A stretch of 64,000 bases of DNA from assembly GCA_949128115.1 (NCBI GenBank), contig OX421962.1, forward strand, positions 41,067,745-41,131,744, given 5' to 3'. Made by a program: the position numbers and the translations under genes. The notes beneath the pieces are model-generated. The model ran no database searches and was not told the DNA's origin. It worked only from the letters and a program-made list of their open reading frames with translations. Positions 35,061 through 48,289 of the stretch are shown one piece after another; position 1 is the stretch's first letter, and every line of letters begins with the position of its first letter. The stretch is from Anaspis maculata. Taxonomy: Eukaryota > Arthropoda > Insecta > Coleoptera > Scraptiidae.

Positions 35061-35993
35061 CTTTTATCAGCAGCATCAGGGCTTTTATTACTTTTTTATT
35101 GTTTATTTTCGACGCTTACAATGCGGCACACTTCACAAAAAAAATTCTCCAACACCTTAAGATCAGAATTTGGGACTGCCGGATCTTCCTTGGTTGAATA
35201 AAGTCAGCAAACACAGAAAAATAGAGTACCGGTACTCAGCAGACACAACAGCCCGCATTTTACTCGCAAAGGTGAAAAGGTTTCATTGAGATATTTTAGC
35301 TATCGAGCGCAAAAAATTATATAAACCGCGTACCTAAAATTTTTAAAACGCTTCTTTGGGAATCAGTAAAACTTTTAATAAGCTCGTTGATGGTTTAAAT
35401 AGCGAATACTTTTTGGGGAACATTATGAATCACTTCTCACTTGTAAATTATTGATCATCGTTTCGTCGCATTGATTGAAAACTGGTGAGGATTGTCGAAT
35501 TTGTTCGATCAAAAGTTGAGTGCACTGGTATTATAAGAGTGCAACACACCATTACCTTTGACTGGAAGCCAATTTATTTCGATAATAAGCTTAACACAGC
35601 ATAAAAGCTTTACGAGTAGGTATGTTTGAGAGCATAAAAAACCAATTCAATTAGGTATGTAGGTGATCCCGCTATAACGTTTTGACCTAACCTACCGCAA
35701 AGTGCGGTATTAGTTAGATTTTTTCCCAAAACCGTCGCCAGCACAAATCAAGATTAGCTAATGCTGTTATTGCTCAAGTAATCCGCAAGAATGATATTAC
35801 ATGCATTGCGAAGCTCATTCAATCAGAATTGCTGATATGACTCCGCTACATATGACTCCGCTACTGGCTTTAGCTACTATTGTAGACAAAAAAAGCTGAA
35901 CGACAGATGAATGACTTTTCAAATTGTGTAGAAGGCCCTTTAGGATTATCATTTTTGACAAGCCCATGACAAAATGCCAGTGATTTTTTTGAG

Positions 35994-36541
35994 TCACAAG
36001 ACAACGTCAGTTGTGTCTTTGATTTTTTTGTAGCTATGAACCAGGAGTAGAAGAAGGTGAAGATAAAGATGGATCATTTCCACTGAGATTTCTACCCACT
36101 GTATCAACACGAGCCCGCAACACGGTGACTTCGTACTGGTTGATTCCATGTAATATGCTACGAGTACATGGCAATGGCGGTCCGTTGCCTTTTGCTTGTA
36201 GGAAAATTTAAGCGGCTCGCAGCATGTCGAACATTGGCGAACGAATCGTCCTCTAGCATCTGGACATACCGTGATCTGGACATAGACCATTTGGATCAAT
36301 GCTTGATCTTCGGCTTCGGTAGTCTGCCAGAAGCTGGTTGCCGTGTCAGCGTTGAATTTTTCCGCCACCTGCACATAACGTTGTAAACCGTCCCTTTCCT
36401 GTTACTGAAAAGGTCTGCTACCGTCTTCCACGCGATACCACTCTCCACAAGAGGAATAATTTGCACCCTAACAGATTCATTGGACATTCTGTCCCGTTTG
36501 ACACAGAAAATGATAAAGCATTGGCCGCATTCGTAAGTCAC
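35994..36541 (-). pseudogene. Tc1-like transposase, N-terminal remnant
   Basis: The - strand frame from 36541 encodes a DNA-binding segment typical of Tc1-like transposases (VRVQIIPLVESGIAWKTVAD, then LTRQPASGRLPK). It shifts frame near 36300 to continue as TTEAEDQALIQMV. The DDE catalytic domain is missing, so it is inactive. Confidence 0.65.
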
Positions 36542-36640
36542 AACAGTTGTGGAGCACTTCTACGCGATTCGTCGAAATTTTAATTTTGACCAATGGCGTA
36601 GAAGTGCTCCACAACTGTTGTGACTTACGAACGCGGCCAT
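36521..36640. mobile_element. Small hairpin MITE nested in the Tc1-like element
   Basis: Arms 36521-36566 and 36594-36640 are almost perfectly complementary ('gtcacaacagttgtggagca' and its complement), with about 27 bases between. It interrupts the 5' side of the transposase remnant. Confidence 0.7.
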
Positions 36641-38412
36641 TATTGGTTATGGGTGGCATATTCTTGATGACAGTAAAGCTGATTCACAGGTCAAAAATTA
36701 GAAAAGTCATTCATCTGTCGTTCAGCTTTTTTTGTCTACAATAGTACAGATGAAATGTTAAAAATTCCAATAACTGGTGGTGAAAGCGCAACAGCAAGTG
36801 AGAGAATCCCACTTCCAGCAGTTCCAGCACCACGTGCGAAAGCACTTTTTTGTCCCGGGACTATCAGTTGCAGCCTGAAGAGTCCATAGTAACTGGATAT
36901 ATACGGGAACGTGATGGCGCAATATTAGGATGACGTAACTGATTAAATTTGCTGGTCTGATTGATTGATAAGAGCCGCTCATACGCCGTTGCCATAGTGA
37001 TCCTTACATACGGTGGTCTGACCCCCAACCTGACATCATTGAGCCGTAAAGCAATGCTAATTAAATTACCCTTTTCCATTAGCTACTGCTTGTATTGTAC
37101 TGTATTGATGATGGTGTGCTTTTGGGAGTTTGATAGTCGTAATATTATCACACGATTAGTTTTGGGGCACGACGAGCTTGTAACTTGGTTTTTGTTTCGA
37201 TTTTTGTTGACTGCAGAAGAAAATCACAACGTGTTGTCAAGAAATAAAAGAAAACAAATCCAGTTCGAAATTTTGCCATAAAATCAAGGCTACTTTTTGT
37301 TCACTTTTTCATCTAATTACGATCATTTTTCACCTTATAAACGTAAATTACCTGTTGAAGAAGAGATTTCCCAACTGTTACTCGATATTACCAAGACATT
37401 AACATATGCTAATGATTAATTAAACATTAATGTGTCCTGTGTATTACACCTGTTGGTGTGCTTACTGTATAAATCTGAAATTACTTCGATATTTTGATCG
37501 TTATCTCCAACTGATGTGCCTTAACGTTCTCCATTAATCCATTGATTTATCGAATTGCAGCTTCTTTTGCAAGGCACTCACTTACCGTAGGTATACCTAT
37601 AATATAAAAGTAATATGTTATATAAAAAACAAAAAGATATATCCGGAGTCCGTTCCACAGGTATAAGTACCCACCTAGACCGATCGACCGAGATATTGTA
37701 ATAAATAACTGGGAGAGCCCAGTGACACCGGCATCCATTACAATATCAATTTTTTCAATCTCGTGTATGCGCTCCTTCAACTTCTTCAGGTGTTATATAG
37801 CTACACAGTACACCGACTTATTGTTTATAGAGCAACAATGAACCTGAGGTCGGTAGATGTGTAGCTTAGCGCTTGTCATTTGACTCATTTGCGGTGAGTT
37901 TTATTGATACCACAATTAGCTTTGTCCACTGTCCAGTGATGATGAATGTTCACTGTATTACACAATTTGTGGGGGCTACAGCCTGGTGTATCCAATGTAT
38001 CTACAACAATGGGTGGTTAATATGGTGCAGGAATCGTAAAAATGTTATGGGCTTGAAAGATTTATACTATAGAGAAAGTGGGACCGGTGGTGGACACTGC
38101 TCAATGAAATGCGTCCATTAATTAGTGAGAAATAAGGATGTAAGAAATAAGGAAACACACAAAGAATGGATTGCATTTTTGAAATGCTCAAATGAACCAT
38201 GCAGTTTCCACTATTGGATTCTTTCGATTCGTTTTGATCTTTCAATCATTGTTAGGTACGTTAATTGGTAGTTTGTTGGAGGAATTCATTTTTATGGATA
38301 GTTTCGAACGTTAAACAGCAAGGAATCTTCCAACCTATTAGAAGTCTGTGATTTAATAACCAAAAAACATTTCAGCGAAAATGTCGGGTCAATTTTCATA
38401 TCGAGGAAGATA

Positions 38413-38740
38413 CAGGGTGTTCATTTGAAAAGTTGTCACCCCTGATTTCTCGCCGCCAAAATTTTGCACAGGAAAATGCCGAAACAGGTTGATTTTTGTT
38501 AAGAGGGAGATATCTAGGTGACATACTGTCAAATTTGTATCTTCAACTCCTTCACCCCCCCTCCACCCTACTTGAAAATTTCAAATAGCAATAATTACCT
38601 ATCAACTGTTTCCTTCATGAACCCCCGATTTTTGAGAGATAAACTCTCCAGCAACAACAGATCGATTTTTATTCCAAGGGGGTCATCTGAGACACGTGTG
38701 GTCAAATTTTCATCTTCAACAGTTCAAGTGTGCCAGTCGA
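38413..38740. mobile_element. Fragment related to the 25-kb TIR element
   Basis: Starts ATACAGGGTGTTCATTTGAA. It continues with the same kind of content as 25.0-25.5 kb ('gttgatttttgttaagaggg', 'caactccttcacccccc'). No right terminus was identified. Confidence 0.4.
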
Positions 38741-40742
38741 ATTGAGGAGTGATTCTAAAAGCATTTTTTCCAGCTTTTCGAATACGATAACAGTTTTCCA
38801 GAAAAACGACCAGAAAATGTTTTTCTGTACTACATAAAACACATTTTCCCTCATCCGGTCTTGGATTTTTAATTTACCAAGTAGGTATGGCATCTTGACA
38901 AGTAGTTCGAATAGGAATATCATTGATCGAATTCATCAAAATATCTTGAACAATTTCAGGAATAATATGTAAATCGTTTTGACAGATATCGGTGATTTAC
39001 AAACCAAAATACTATACAAAAATTTAAAAATGATATCAAAACACCAAATTTTAAACGGCAAGGTTCAGTCATCGATTGTTTTTTCCACTGAAATCAAGGA
39101 AAGCCCACAATTCAAAACTGAAGTACTTTGCACGCAGTAAGATGAGGCATGGCCGGGGGAGTTAGACTGAATCCACAGTGATAATAGTGGGAACATCAGC
39201 GAAGTAAAGTAGAGCGATATCTTTTTTAGTTCTTGAACACAAAGAGTTATGTCACTTGTTTTGGGCTCAAACCAAAGTAGATCCTTGTAGCTTTCGAAAG
39301 AAACCTGAATGGTGAGAATTTGTCAAGGAAGGAACCCACAAGGATTGATTTCGCAACGCTCCATTTTACCAATTCAACTCCGTCCCTCATCAGCGCGCTG
39401 CTGTGACGACAACAAATGAGAAGGTCCCTTGCCATGGCAATTTCTTCGCTAGCAATATTGCATGAAGAACTATCCCTTCATAAGTGATGACATTGGACCA
39501 GAACTTCATACCGGGGGACTAAGGACTGTCACGCCTGATGAGGCCCAACAGCGTAACCGGAGTGTAATGATTGGATCTTTTCGCCATCTTGTAGGGCCAT
39601 CTCATAAATACGATTGCTAATCTTCTAGAGTTACGAGAAATGGTCCGTATAACTGATGCCAGTTTCGATCGAAGATGAATGTAATCATAATTACAACGCA
39701 TAATTATATCTCTCTTCTTGAAACACTAGGCCATAGTCCGTATACTCGTATGTAGGTAATTACCATCAAGGAAAGTAGTGAAAACACCCCTCCAGAGTGA
39801 TGAATCCATCACGAACGTCGATAGAGCTAACCCGGGATGGAAATACTGGACCCTACATCGGTAAAGTTTCTGGAGACCCAATTGCTCACCTAGGCGACAA
39901 ACCCACAAACCCTCATGCTACTCCTGTGGAGCAAGTGGCAATGTGGCTTGTAGCTGCTGCGTTTTTCCTAGCGAATCTTGCAGAGCGGCTTTAAATATGC
40001 ATACCTATCGAAATGATGGACAATATCCCATTCTTATTTACGACGCACAGACGTTCATTATTATGTAAAACGACTGGTCTTATAACACATCCACCGGCAG
40101 CAGATTTTATATAGCGCGTGCACCGCAGTGCGCTCCAGAGTTTAATGGCAAACATTCAAAACAATGGATTTTGCCAGCACTGATGCTTTTTTTAATTGGA
40201 TTTAGCTTTGTCGTCGCGTCCAGTCTTGCTTTTAGCCTCCCAACAACCAACACTGCACACCGTAACAAAGCCCCTCGTACGTACATTTTTCCAATTTAAT
40301 AGCTTCAACTCCGGTACTGGGTCCGGTGTTTTTGTAAGCGATCTTATCTGCCGTACACACACATCCGAGTCAATTAAGGTTTAACAAGATAATGCTGTTT
40401 ACACATGTGAAAAGACAATATCGCTTACACGAACATTCGAACTTAAAGCTGTTTTGTGAAAATAGAACAGCAAGACTTGGCTATGGGCCTGGTGGTGGTC
40501 AGTTTTGTGGTGGCGCAGAATTTTTTGACGTTACTCAGTAATGCATTATGAATAGCCTGAAAAGCAGACAACCGGTATCAAGGCCGTAAAAGTGACTCGT
40601 AGGTAATGATTTTTTTTATCTTATTTCTGATGTGGCATGCAGATGCGGGAGCAAAGCAGAAGCCGAGGTTGCAAAACAAATGAGGCCTTTTGAAGAACTT
40701 TTCAGCCAAGTATACAACAAATCATTTTTAGGCGAATATCAC

Positions 40743-40870
40743 AATAGTATTTTATTATCCGAGTTTCACAAGATACACGACTGATGTTGGGGCACAACGA
40801 GATTGCGAGGAGTGCTCCAAAGGGAGGAATTTGATAATACGTCTTATTAAACAAGTGCAATATACTATTT
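40743..40870. mobile_element. MITE family M2, copy 3
   Basis: Starts AATAGTATTTTATTATCCGA and ends 'gcaatatactatt'. Interior has 'gttggggcacaacgagattg' and 'cgaggagtgctccaaag', opposite in orientation to the 31.2-kb copy. Confidence 0.55.
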
Positions 40871-41164
40871 TATCTATACTTCGATCTAATAATCGTACCT
40901 GTCGACGTTTTGAAATCAGATTTGTATTGATTATTTTCAATTGTTATATGTGGAAGGGGCATTGTGTGAGGGAGGAGAGTAAAAACTTGTATCTTATCTT
41001 ACTTTTCATAATAAAAAACGACCACACGGCTAGTACACCTCGGCCAAATTATGTGCATTGGCTTTCTCGTCTCTCTCTCCATATTATGCTTTTGACTTTG
41101 CAATTTTGTATTTTGGTAAGCCCTTCCACATCTTGTTCGTGATTGTTAATCTGTATGTTCATTC

Positions 41165-41205
41165 TTAGCCTGATGAAGCCCTGAATCAGAGCGAAACGTT
41201 GCTTT
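41165..41205 (+). ncRNA. Hammerhead-like motif (weak)
   Basis: CTGATGA (41170-41176), an imperfect stem GCCCT/AGAGC with loop GAATC, then GAAAC (41193-41197). An extra A lies between the first catalytic box and stem II. No convincing stem III followed by a cleavage triplet was seen. This may be a decayed retroelement ribozyme or chance. It lies in an A-rich-tailed repeat end (41210-41235). Confidence 0.25.
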
Positions 41206-41552
41206 ATACGACTATAATAAAAAAAATAGTTTTATCTTGTCCTGTTTCCTCAAGAAAAGCGCCATATTGGTTTTAGTCCTGTCCCTAGCAGTACTTCTGT
41301 AGGAAAAACGATGTAATCAAAATTTTTTTTTTGGAATCGTTAGAGGATCATCCCAGGACAAATAATCACTCGGGTGCTTTCGCGATTCCTGGTACATTTT
41401 CCAGCAATATCGCATCAAAGTTGGCGGCTGGTCAATTCTTCAGTTCGCTGATATTTCTTGGAGTTTTTGCGATTTTTTTCAAATAAAAGTACTAATCTAC
41501 CCAAAAACCAATTCCCAATCTAATGGTGCTGTCAGATTTTGAGTACTTACGT

Positions 41553-44427
41553 TATACCGGGTGAAAAAAAAATAAAACGAAATTTATATTTTTCTTCCAA
41601 CTTTTTAGTTTCTTGGCCGATTTTCACAAACTTTATGTCAAAAGCTCGCTGACTAAATCGTCTACTCAAATCAATTGTCAATATAGCCAAACTATCAAAA
41701 ATCAAGATGGCGGCGGCGAACCCAAATAAAAATGTGTCGTATTTCGAGAATTTTTTTTGATTTCTTAACTTTGTAAAGAACGACACTAATGGTGGATTCT
41801 GGAAGATTCAGCTTTCTTCTGCAATTTGGGACTAGATTCACTTGATTCGCACATTCCACTGTGAAAATATAGTGAATTGAAGGAAGGTCCACTTGTGATT
41901 TTTTCCAAATTCACAATAAATCAGCAGTTTAAAAACCTCCCGCGAATCCTTATTTCTGAAGCAATTTCTACACACTTGAAAGTAATCGTAAGCTGTGTGC
42001 ATAGGCTACAAATACCGTGTTGGTGCATGGCCGAAGTTTCGAAATTTTAGATGATAGATGACGTAAATGGTGGAGGTGCGCATGTCAAGTATCGAATATT
42101 CTACTTTTTGTTCTCACATGTTCTGAACGAAATTTCTATAAATGGTTGGCTTAATGGTCAGCTGGATAAACGCAACGAGAGTCAAATGTTATAAGAGTCG
42201 AAATGTGAATATTTCAAATAGACGACTTCACTTCTTTGGAGAAAATAAAACGGTTCTATCCGTTGGTCCAGGAATTTTAGCTGTTAAAATCGCAAATAGC
42301 GAACAAAAATGAAAGCCAGCCGGATTTTTGTATATAAGCTCAGTTAAGCATGTAGTTCAACATAGTCAAAGTTCTCAAGAATCCGGTGTGAGCTTCGGCC
42401 GTTGTGGCCTCGAGAAGAACTTGAGGATCAGTTTTTCGCGTATATCTCGTGAACAATGGCACTTGGGAAGAACGTGCTGGGAAGAAATTGTTGAAAATTT
42501 TATTGTCTATAAAGAAGGTCCTTACACGTTTCATCGTCAGTCCACTCTTTCTTCGTCAAAACACAAGAAAATTAAAATAATCCAGATGCTCGATGCTGAA
42601 GACTGTATGGACTTTGAGTTCTATGATGGCGGGGTGCCACTTGGTAGAGGTGTTGTTCGATCTATTCTGTTTTGACTGTAACTATTTGCCATCAATACCA
42701 ACTATGCCGGCGGCATATACAGGGTGAAATAAAAATAAGAAGTTGAAGAAATGTACCTCAAGAACCAAAACAGGTGAAGACATATAAACCGCCAAAAATA
42801 TTTCTAATTTCATGGTCATGAAGTCGTCGTAAACTTGGATCAAATATGTTGAGCCGTTTCTGACATATCTTCAGATGACTGGAGTCGTTACGAAAAAAAA
42901 CTAGTTTTCCGTCTATCAGTAACTCTTCAGATATTGAATCGAGACTTGGTGTTTTGAATCGAAACAATGATAAATCACATTTAAAATGAAATAATAGTTA
43001 AAAACACTTTCTAGGCCAACTACTTTAAGAAAAAACACAGTCAACTTTTTTTCTGATGAGTAGACGAAAAAATTATTTTTTTCGGTAACAACTTCAGTCT
43101 TTTGAAGATATTTCAAGAACGGCTCAACATATTTGATTCAAGTTCACGACGACTTCATGACCATGAAATCAGAATTATTTATGGCGATTTACATGTCCTC
43201 ACCTATTCTGGTTCTTGAGGAACAAATGTTCAACTTTTTATTTTTATTTCACCCTGTATATGCCGCCGGCATAGTTCGTATTGATGGCTTCAAGTTTCAA
43301 TCAAGAAATAGTGGACCAACCAACACCTCTACGAGGTAGCACTTCGCCATCATAAAACTCAAGGTCCATACAGTCTTCATCATCGAGCATCTGGATTATT
43401 TGAATTTTCTTGTGTTTTGACGAAGAAAGAGTGGACTGACGATGAAACGTGTAAGGACCTTTCTTATAGACAATAAAATTTTCAACAATTTCTTCCCAAG
43501 CACGTTCTTCCCAAGTGCCATTGTTCACGAGATATACGCGAAAAACTGATCCTCAAGTTCTTCTCGAGGCCACAACGGCCGAAGCTCACACCGGATTCTT
43601 GAGAACTTTGACTATGTTGAACTACATGCTTAACTGAGCTTATATACAAAAATCCGGCTGGCTTTCATTTTTGTTCGCTACTTGCGATTTTAACAGCAAA
43701 AATTCGTGGACCAACGGATAGAACCGTTTTATTTTCTCCAAAGAAGTAAAGTCGTCTATTTGAAAATTTCACATTTCGACTCTTTCAACATTTGACTCTC
43801 GTTGCGTGTTTATCCAGCTGACCATTAAGCCAACCATTTATAGAAATTTCGTTCAGAACATGTGAGAACAAAAAGTAGAATATTGGATATTTGACATGCG
43901 CACCTCCACCATTTACGTCATCTATCATCTAAAATTTCGAAACTTCGGCCATGCACCAACACGGTATTTGTAGCCTATGCACACAGCTTACGATTACTAC
44001 CAAGTGTGTAGAAATTGCTTCAGAAATAAGGATTCGCGGGAGGTTATTAAACTGCTGATTTATTGTGAATTTGGGAAAAATCACAAGTGGACCTTCCTTT
44101 GATTCACTATATTTTCACAGTGTAATGTGCGAATCAAGTAAATCTAGTCCCAAATTGCAGAAGAAAGCTGAATCTTCCAGAATCCACCATCAGGGTCGTT
44201 CTTTACGAAGTTTAGAAATCAAAAAAAAATTCCCGAAATACGACACATTTTTATTTGGGTTCGCCGCCGCCATCTTGATTTTTGATAATTTGGCTATATT
44301 GACAATTGATTTGAGTAGACGATTTAGTCAACGAGCTTTTGACATAAAGTTTGTGAAAATTGGCCAAGAAACTAAAAAGTTGGAAAAAAAATATAAAACT
44401 CGTTTTATATTTTTTTCACCCGGTATA
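41553..44427. mobile_element. Middle shell with TATACCGGGTG ends
   Basis: Left TATACCGGGTGAAAAAAAAA and right complement TATACCGGGTGAAAAAAATA lie inside the outer palindrome. They have transposon-like termini of their own. Inserted internally is the 42716-43260 element. Confidence 0.7.
42716..43260. mobile_element. Inner TIR element with TATACAGGGTG ends
   Basis: Left TATACAGGGTGAAATAAAAA and right complement bound 545 bp at the centre of the palindrome. Arms share 'gttcttgagg' and the 'catggtcatgaagtcgt' block. The flanks GCCGGCGGCA and TGCCGCCGGC belong to the outer arms. Confidence 0.8.
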
Positions 44428-45029
44428 ACGTAAGTACTCAAAATCTGACAGCACCATTCGATCCGGAATTGTTTTTTGAGTAGATTAGTACTTTTATTTG
44501 AGAAAAATCGCAAAAACTCCAAGAAATATCAGCGAACTGAAGAATTGACCAGCCGCCAACTTTGATGCGATATTGCTGGAAAATGTACCAGAAATCGCGA
44601 AAGCACCCGAGTGATTATTTGTCCTGGGATGATCCTTTAACGATTCCAAAAAAAAAAATTTGATTACATCGTTTTTCCTACAGAAGTACTGCTAGGGCCT
44701 GGATTATTTGTTCAATATCCATTTTTTATTACTGAAAATAACTTATTAAGGGTGCCATTACCTAACCTGACAATTACTTTGATCTTTGAAGTAGTTCTGG
44801 TCTTGAATGGTTTTGCTTTGTCAATTCTCCTATTGAAAACGATCTTCTGTGCGATCAGCGTAATATTACGAGTTAGTTGCAATTTGTTCCTTACGTGTGT
44901 GATGGATACTATAGTGGTTCTCGATTATTGGTGCGACGTTTTACTGCAATATGGTTTTACAGTTCAGACTTGGACTAGGGTTTATCTTTACCGCGCCAAT
45001 AATAATGAACTAATGAATTATAATGGAAA

Positions 45030-45770
45030 GAATATGACAGAATAGAAAGAATCCAGCTCAAGTATATCAAATGGATTCTAGACCTAGACATGAATACACC
45101 GTCATATATCGTTTTAGAAGAGACGAAAAGAGATTTGATAAAAGTAACAGCGGGAAAGAGGGCCATGAAATTTGAAGAGAACATCATAATGAAGAGCGAA
45201 AACAACATTCTTGAAGAAACGCACAAAGAGGTTTGCAAGAGCAAGGGTGCTTCAAGATGGGCAAGCGAAAGGAAACGTTACTTGGAAAGAACCGGAGCGA
45301 GCGAGATGTGGGTGGAAATGAAAAGACAAGAAGGACACAGCGTAGCAGAAGAGATGGAAAAAAGAGACAGAGACGCACAAAAGCAGCTACAAAGAAGCAG
45401 AATGATGACACCAGGTACAATAAACTCTACGAACAATTATTTACAAGGGAAGTGCCACGATATATAAGCAACATAAACTTGAAGGACGGAATAATGCGAT
45501 TGGCAAGGTTTTGGTGCGGCACTGAAGCATAGACGAGCAGCTACTGGAAGAATGCCGAAGATACAGTGTGTCGGGTGTGTGGAGAAGAGGAGGAGACGTT
45601 GGAGCACTTGAGAAGATCATGTCAGCAGTCGTTTATGGAGAATAGAAGTCTCAGGCACTTGTTGGGAGAAGACGGGAAGGGGTTGAAATGGATAGCGAGG
45701 ATTGACAGGGAAAGGAAGAAGTGCAGGACCGATGAAGACAAAACACAGAATTAAATTTTTCAAGTTGGAA
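45030..45770 (+). pseudogene. LINE retrotransposon ORF2, C-terminal remnant
   Basis: Reads EYDRIERIQLKYIKWILDLD, then NTPSYIVLEETKRDLIKVTA, AGKRAMKFEENI and a lysine-rich segment. Later come RYISNINLKDGIMRLARFWC and the Cys-His knuckle CRVCGEEEETLEHLRRSC. This wording is typical of the ORF2 C-terminus of insect non-LTR elements. A frameshift near 45405 and a TAG at 45530 break it. The reverse transcriptase core is not present, so it is a 5'-truncated dead copy. Confidence 0.7.
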
Positions 45771-48289
45771 TAAATACCATATTCTAAGTTACTATGTAAC
45801 ATTGAATTAAATAAATACAATAATGAACTCTACACTGTACATCAGATAGCTTTACAGTGGTTAATATAAGTAAAGAGGACTGATCACTTTCTTCTTCATT
45901 ATGATCCCTTCCATGTAGTGGCGAGTGTGGAGCGTGTAGTGGCAAAAATAATGGAAACATATAATTGCGATGGCAAGGGGGATACATACTTTCAACGAAA
46001 CTGTAAAATAGCGCTAATAACACGCGAAGAAAGGTGCAACGATAATTAATATCAACCCACATTCATTGTCTACATCAAGTTGATTAATTGCAGCTCCTCC
46101 TTTCAGAATCGTGAAGCTGGTAAAAATAAACTGCAATCTGTCTCAATAAAGGCGAAGACAGTTATGCGCTACCGGCCTCTTTTAATTGAATATGTAGTTA
46201 GTAGGTACACCTAGCAGCTTACCTGAGTTTTCATTTAAATGAACATCACCTGTACAACATGGTGATAATTGATGATTGAGTAGGCAGGTATATAGTATAC
46301 ACAAAGAAGCTATGATTGTTGTGCTTAACTAATGGCACTCCATTGTCTTATTACATGAACATGAGCTTGGAAACAGATTATGGCGAGAAAGTGTTTTGAG
46401 CTCATGATTTTTTGTGAGAAATTCCGGTCAGTGCCGGTTTTGTCTCGATGGTCTGGAGCCCTTTTTAGCCCGCAAAATTGATCTAATCAGAAGCTCGAAG
46501 ATCTCGAGATTTATGGAGCATTTATAATGAACCAGCCCGCAGTGCATAAGCAGCTCATAAATTATCACTGGTACCACTGTTCAAATTACAGGGTACGATG
46601 TGACAACAAGACAAGGCTTTGATAAAGTTTTGAAGTGTAAATAAATCGTTAGGTGAACAGATAGGAGGGGAAGCCTGGGGCGCTTTACAAGTATTTTTTC
46701 ATTTTTTGAAGCAACGTGTTTTTTCCAACACCATTGCCAGAGCTAATCGAGAATCGAGACGTGCATACTTTAACTTGCCGATTTAACTGATCCACGTACA
46801 GGTGCTTGCAAATTATGGCTGATGGAACCCTGAAGAATATAAATTCTGATGGTGCTTTGTTTTTAGGTACAGATATCTCCCACGAATTTCTCAAAAATAA
46901 CCTCAGCAGCAAGTATCAGCCTCGTATTTTGAACAGATTTGTTGATCTCCGATAATGGCTTACTAATGTACACAAGACGCAAGTAGTGTGTGTTCCGTAA
47001 GAAAATTATGGTCCATTAAGACGCGATCATAAAAATTAATTAGGTAATAAGTTCTTGGTATAATGAATCTGGACAAACCGGGACAAGTATAATATGAAAG
47101 TAGATACCTACCTTTTCATTATGGTCACCGCTTGTCTTATTTGTATGTTTTGACCAAATTAAAAAGCTGCGGTTACGTATCGCGTTTCAAAAATTGGCGC
47201 TATCACAAAATATCCCACGCTATCGTTACCTGTAATACTTATGTGATCTTATACCGTGTGATTCACAAAATTCGTAATCAGGGGTGGCTTTGAATCGGAA
47301 CATTCGCCCAATCATCCAATCCAGAGGATGAACATTTTGTTTCCAAAAACCCATCCTGAAAGATTTATTTGTTTGTAAGCATTATAGACCATATTAATTA
47401 TTCTCACTTTCCCCTTCCACTAGTCATTTGTAAGTTAGGTATATGCCTGTGACCATGCGCACTGCAGTAGATCTCGCGCGCCACAGCATGCATAGAAAAC
47501 GGAACTTTGCTGTCGCTGTCAGAATTTACGATTTCAAGGTGTTTTCTTGATTCTTGGGACGTTTTAACATTTTTAACCATACTATTACGTGACGGCTGAC
47601 GCTCGGTTCGCTTTCAAGCGCTGTCAAAATTCTCGTTAGCGGAAGTTGTGCAATAAAATATGGCGGGTAATTTGAAATTGTTTTGGATTCGAAAACCCCA
47701 TTCTAAATTGCTTCGCATAAACTTCACAGCAAGATTTTCCATTTCATTATGGTGAAAAGTAGATCAGGTGTTTCTTTTTACACACTTGCTATGTTATACG
47801 TTCGTTGAAATTGTCAATTTGCACCTTGAATTGATCATTTTACAAAGTCATTCAACATGCATATTCTTATGGGAGTTTCAACCCAGCACATGTGGTTGTC
47901 TCTCTCCCTGATCTGCGACTGCGCTCTGAATAAATAATATGGTCAATTAGGCTATACAAATATCTGCTCTATTCTCAATATGAACTGCATCTATCGGGAC
48001 AGAAATGTTTACTCAACGAAGGGCGCTACTGGCGGTACTGCGTGCTACAAGTCGGAACTTTCAAAATGTGCCCGCCGGACCTGTCTTTATGATTATGACA
48101 ACACGCCATCGTTGAGTTTTGAAACTCCAAACTATAGGCGATTCAAGTACATTTAAAAAACGCCACCTGGTGTAGAGCTCGGTACCTGATCGTAAAGGAA
48201 TTTTTTGAGAGGAACACATACTCCGACGTCTAGTAGCTTAGGTGGGCACTAGTGGATACCTGCAATACCCACATTATTGACATGGAAAT

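Larger units (their letters stand above)
35877..36744. mobile_element. Tc1/mariner-type element with perfect TIRs
   Basis: An 868-bp element flanked by TA on both sides (35875-35876 and 36745-36746). Inverted termini start CTATTGTAGACAAAAAAAGC and are identical over 44 bases (46 counting the TA). TA target duplication and a Tc1-like helix-turn-helix remnant on the - strand support the assignment. It is shorter than an autonomous ~1.3-kb element. Confidence 0.85.
41284..44697. mobile_element. 3.4-kb multi-shell palindrome
   Basis: Outermost arms 'ccctagcagtacttctgtag' (41283) and its complement (to 44697) enclose three nested inverted-repeat shells. Arms of about 1.4 kb match at high identity. 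Mirrored open frames appear in both arms: 42328-42675 + against 43301-43528 -, and 41547-41786 - against 44065-44433 +. No transposase signature was recognised. Confidence 0.85.

Noticed and set aside
41547..41786. 79-residue hydrophobic - strand frame as a small membrane protein gene
   Set aside because: Mirrored in the opposite arm of the palindrome at 44.2-44.4 kb; it belongs to the repeat and has no gene context.
42328..42675. 115-codon + frame as a host gene
   Set aside because: Lies in a palindrome arm with a damaged mirror copy at 43.3-43.5 kb; not transposase-like and no splice or UTR signals.
46685..46912. - strand frame with a P-loop-like SGNGVGKNT, tested as the first exon of the Ras-like GTPase
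   Set aside because: The Walker A signature is incomplete (S for the first G, N for the S/T). The frame stops 10 codons later and no splice donor or switch I sequence follows.
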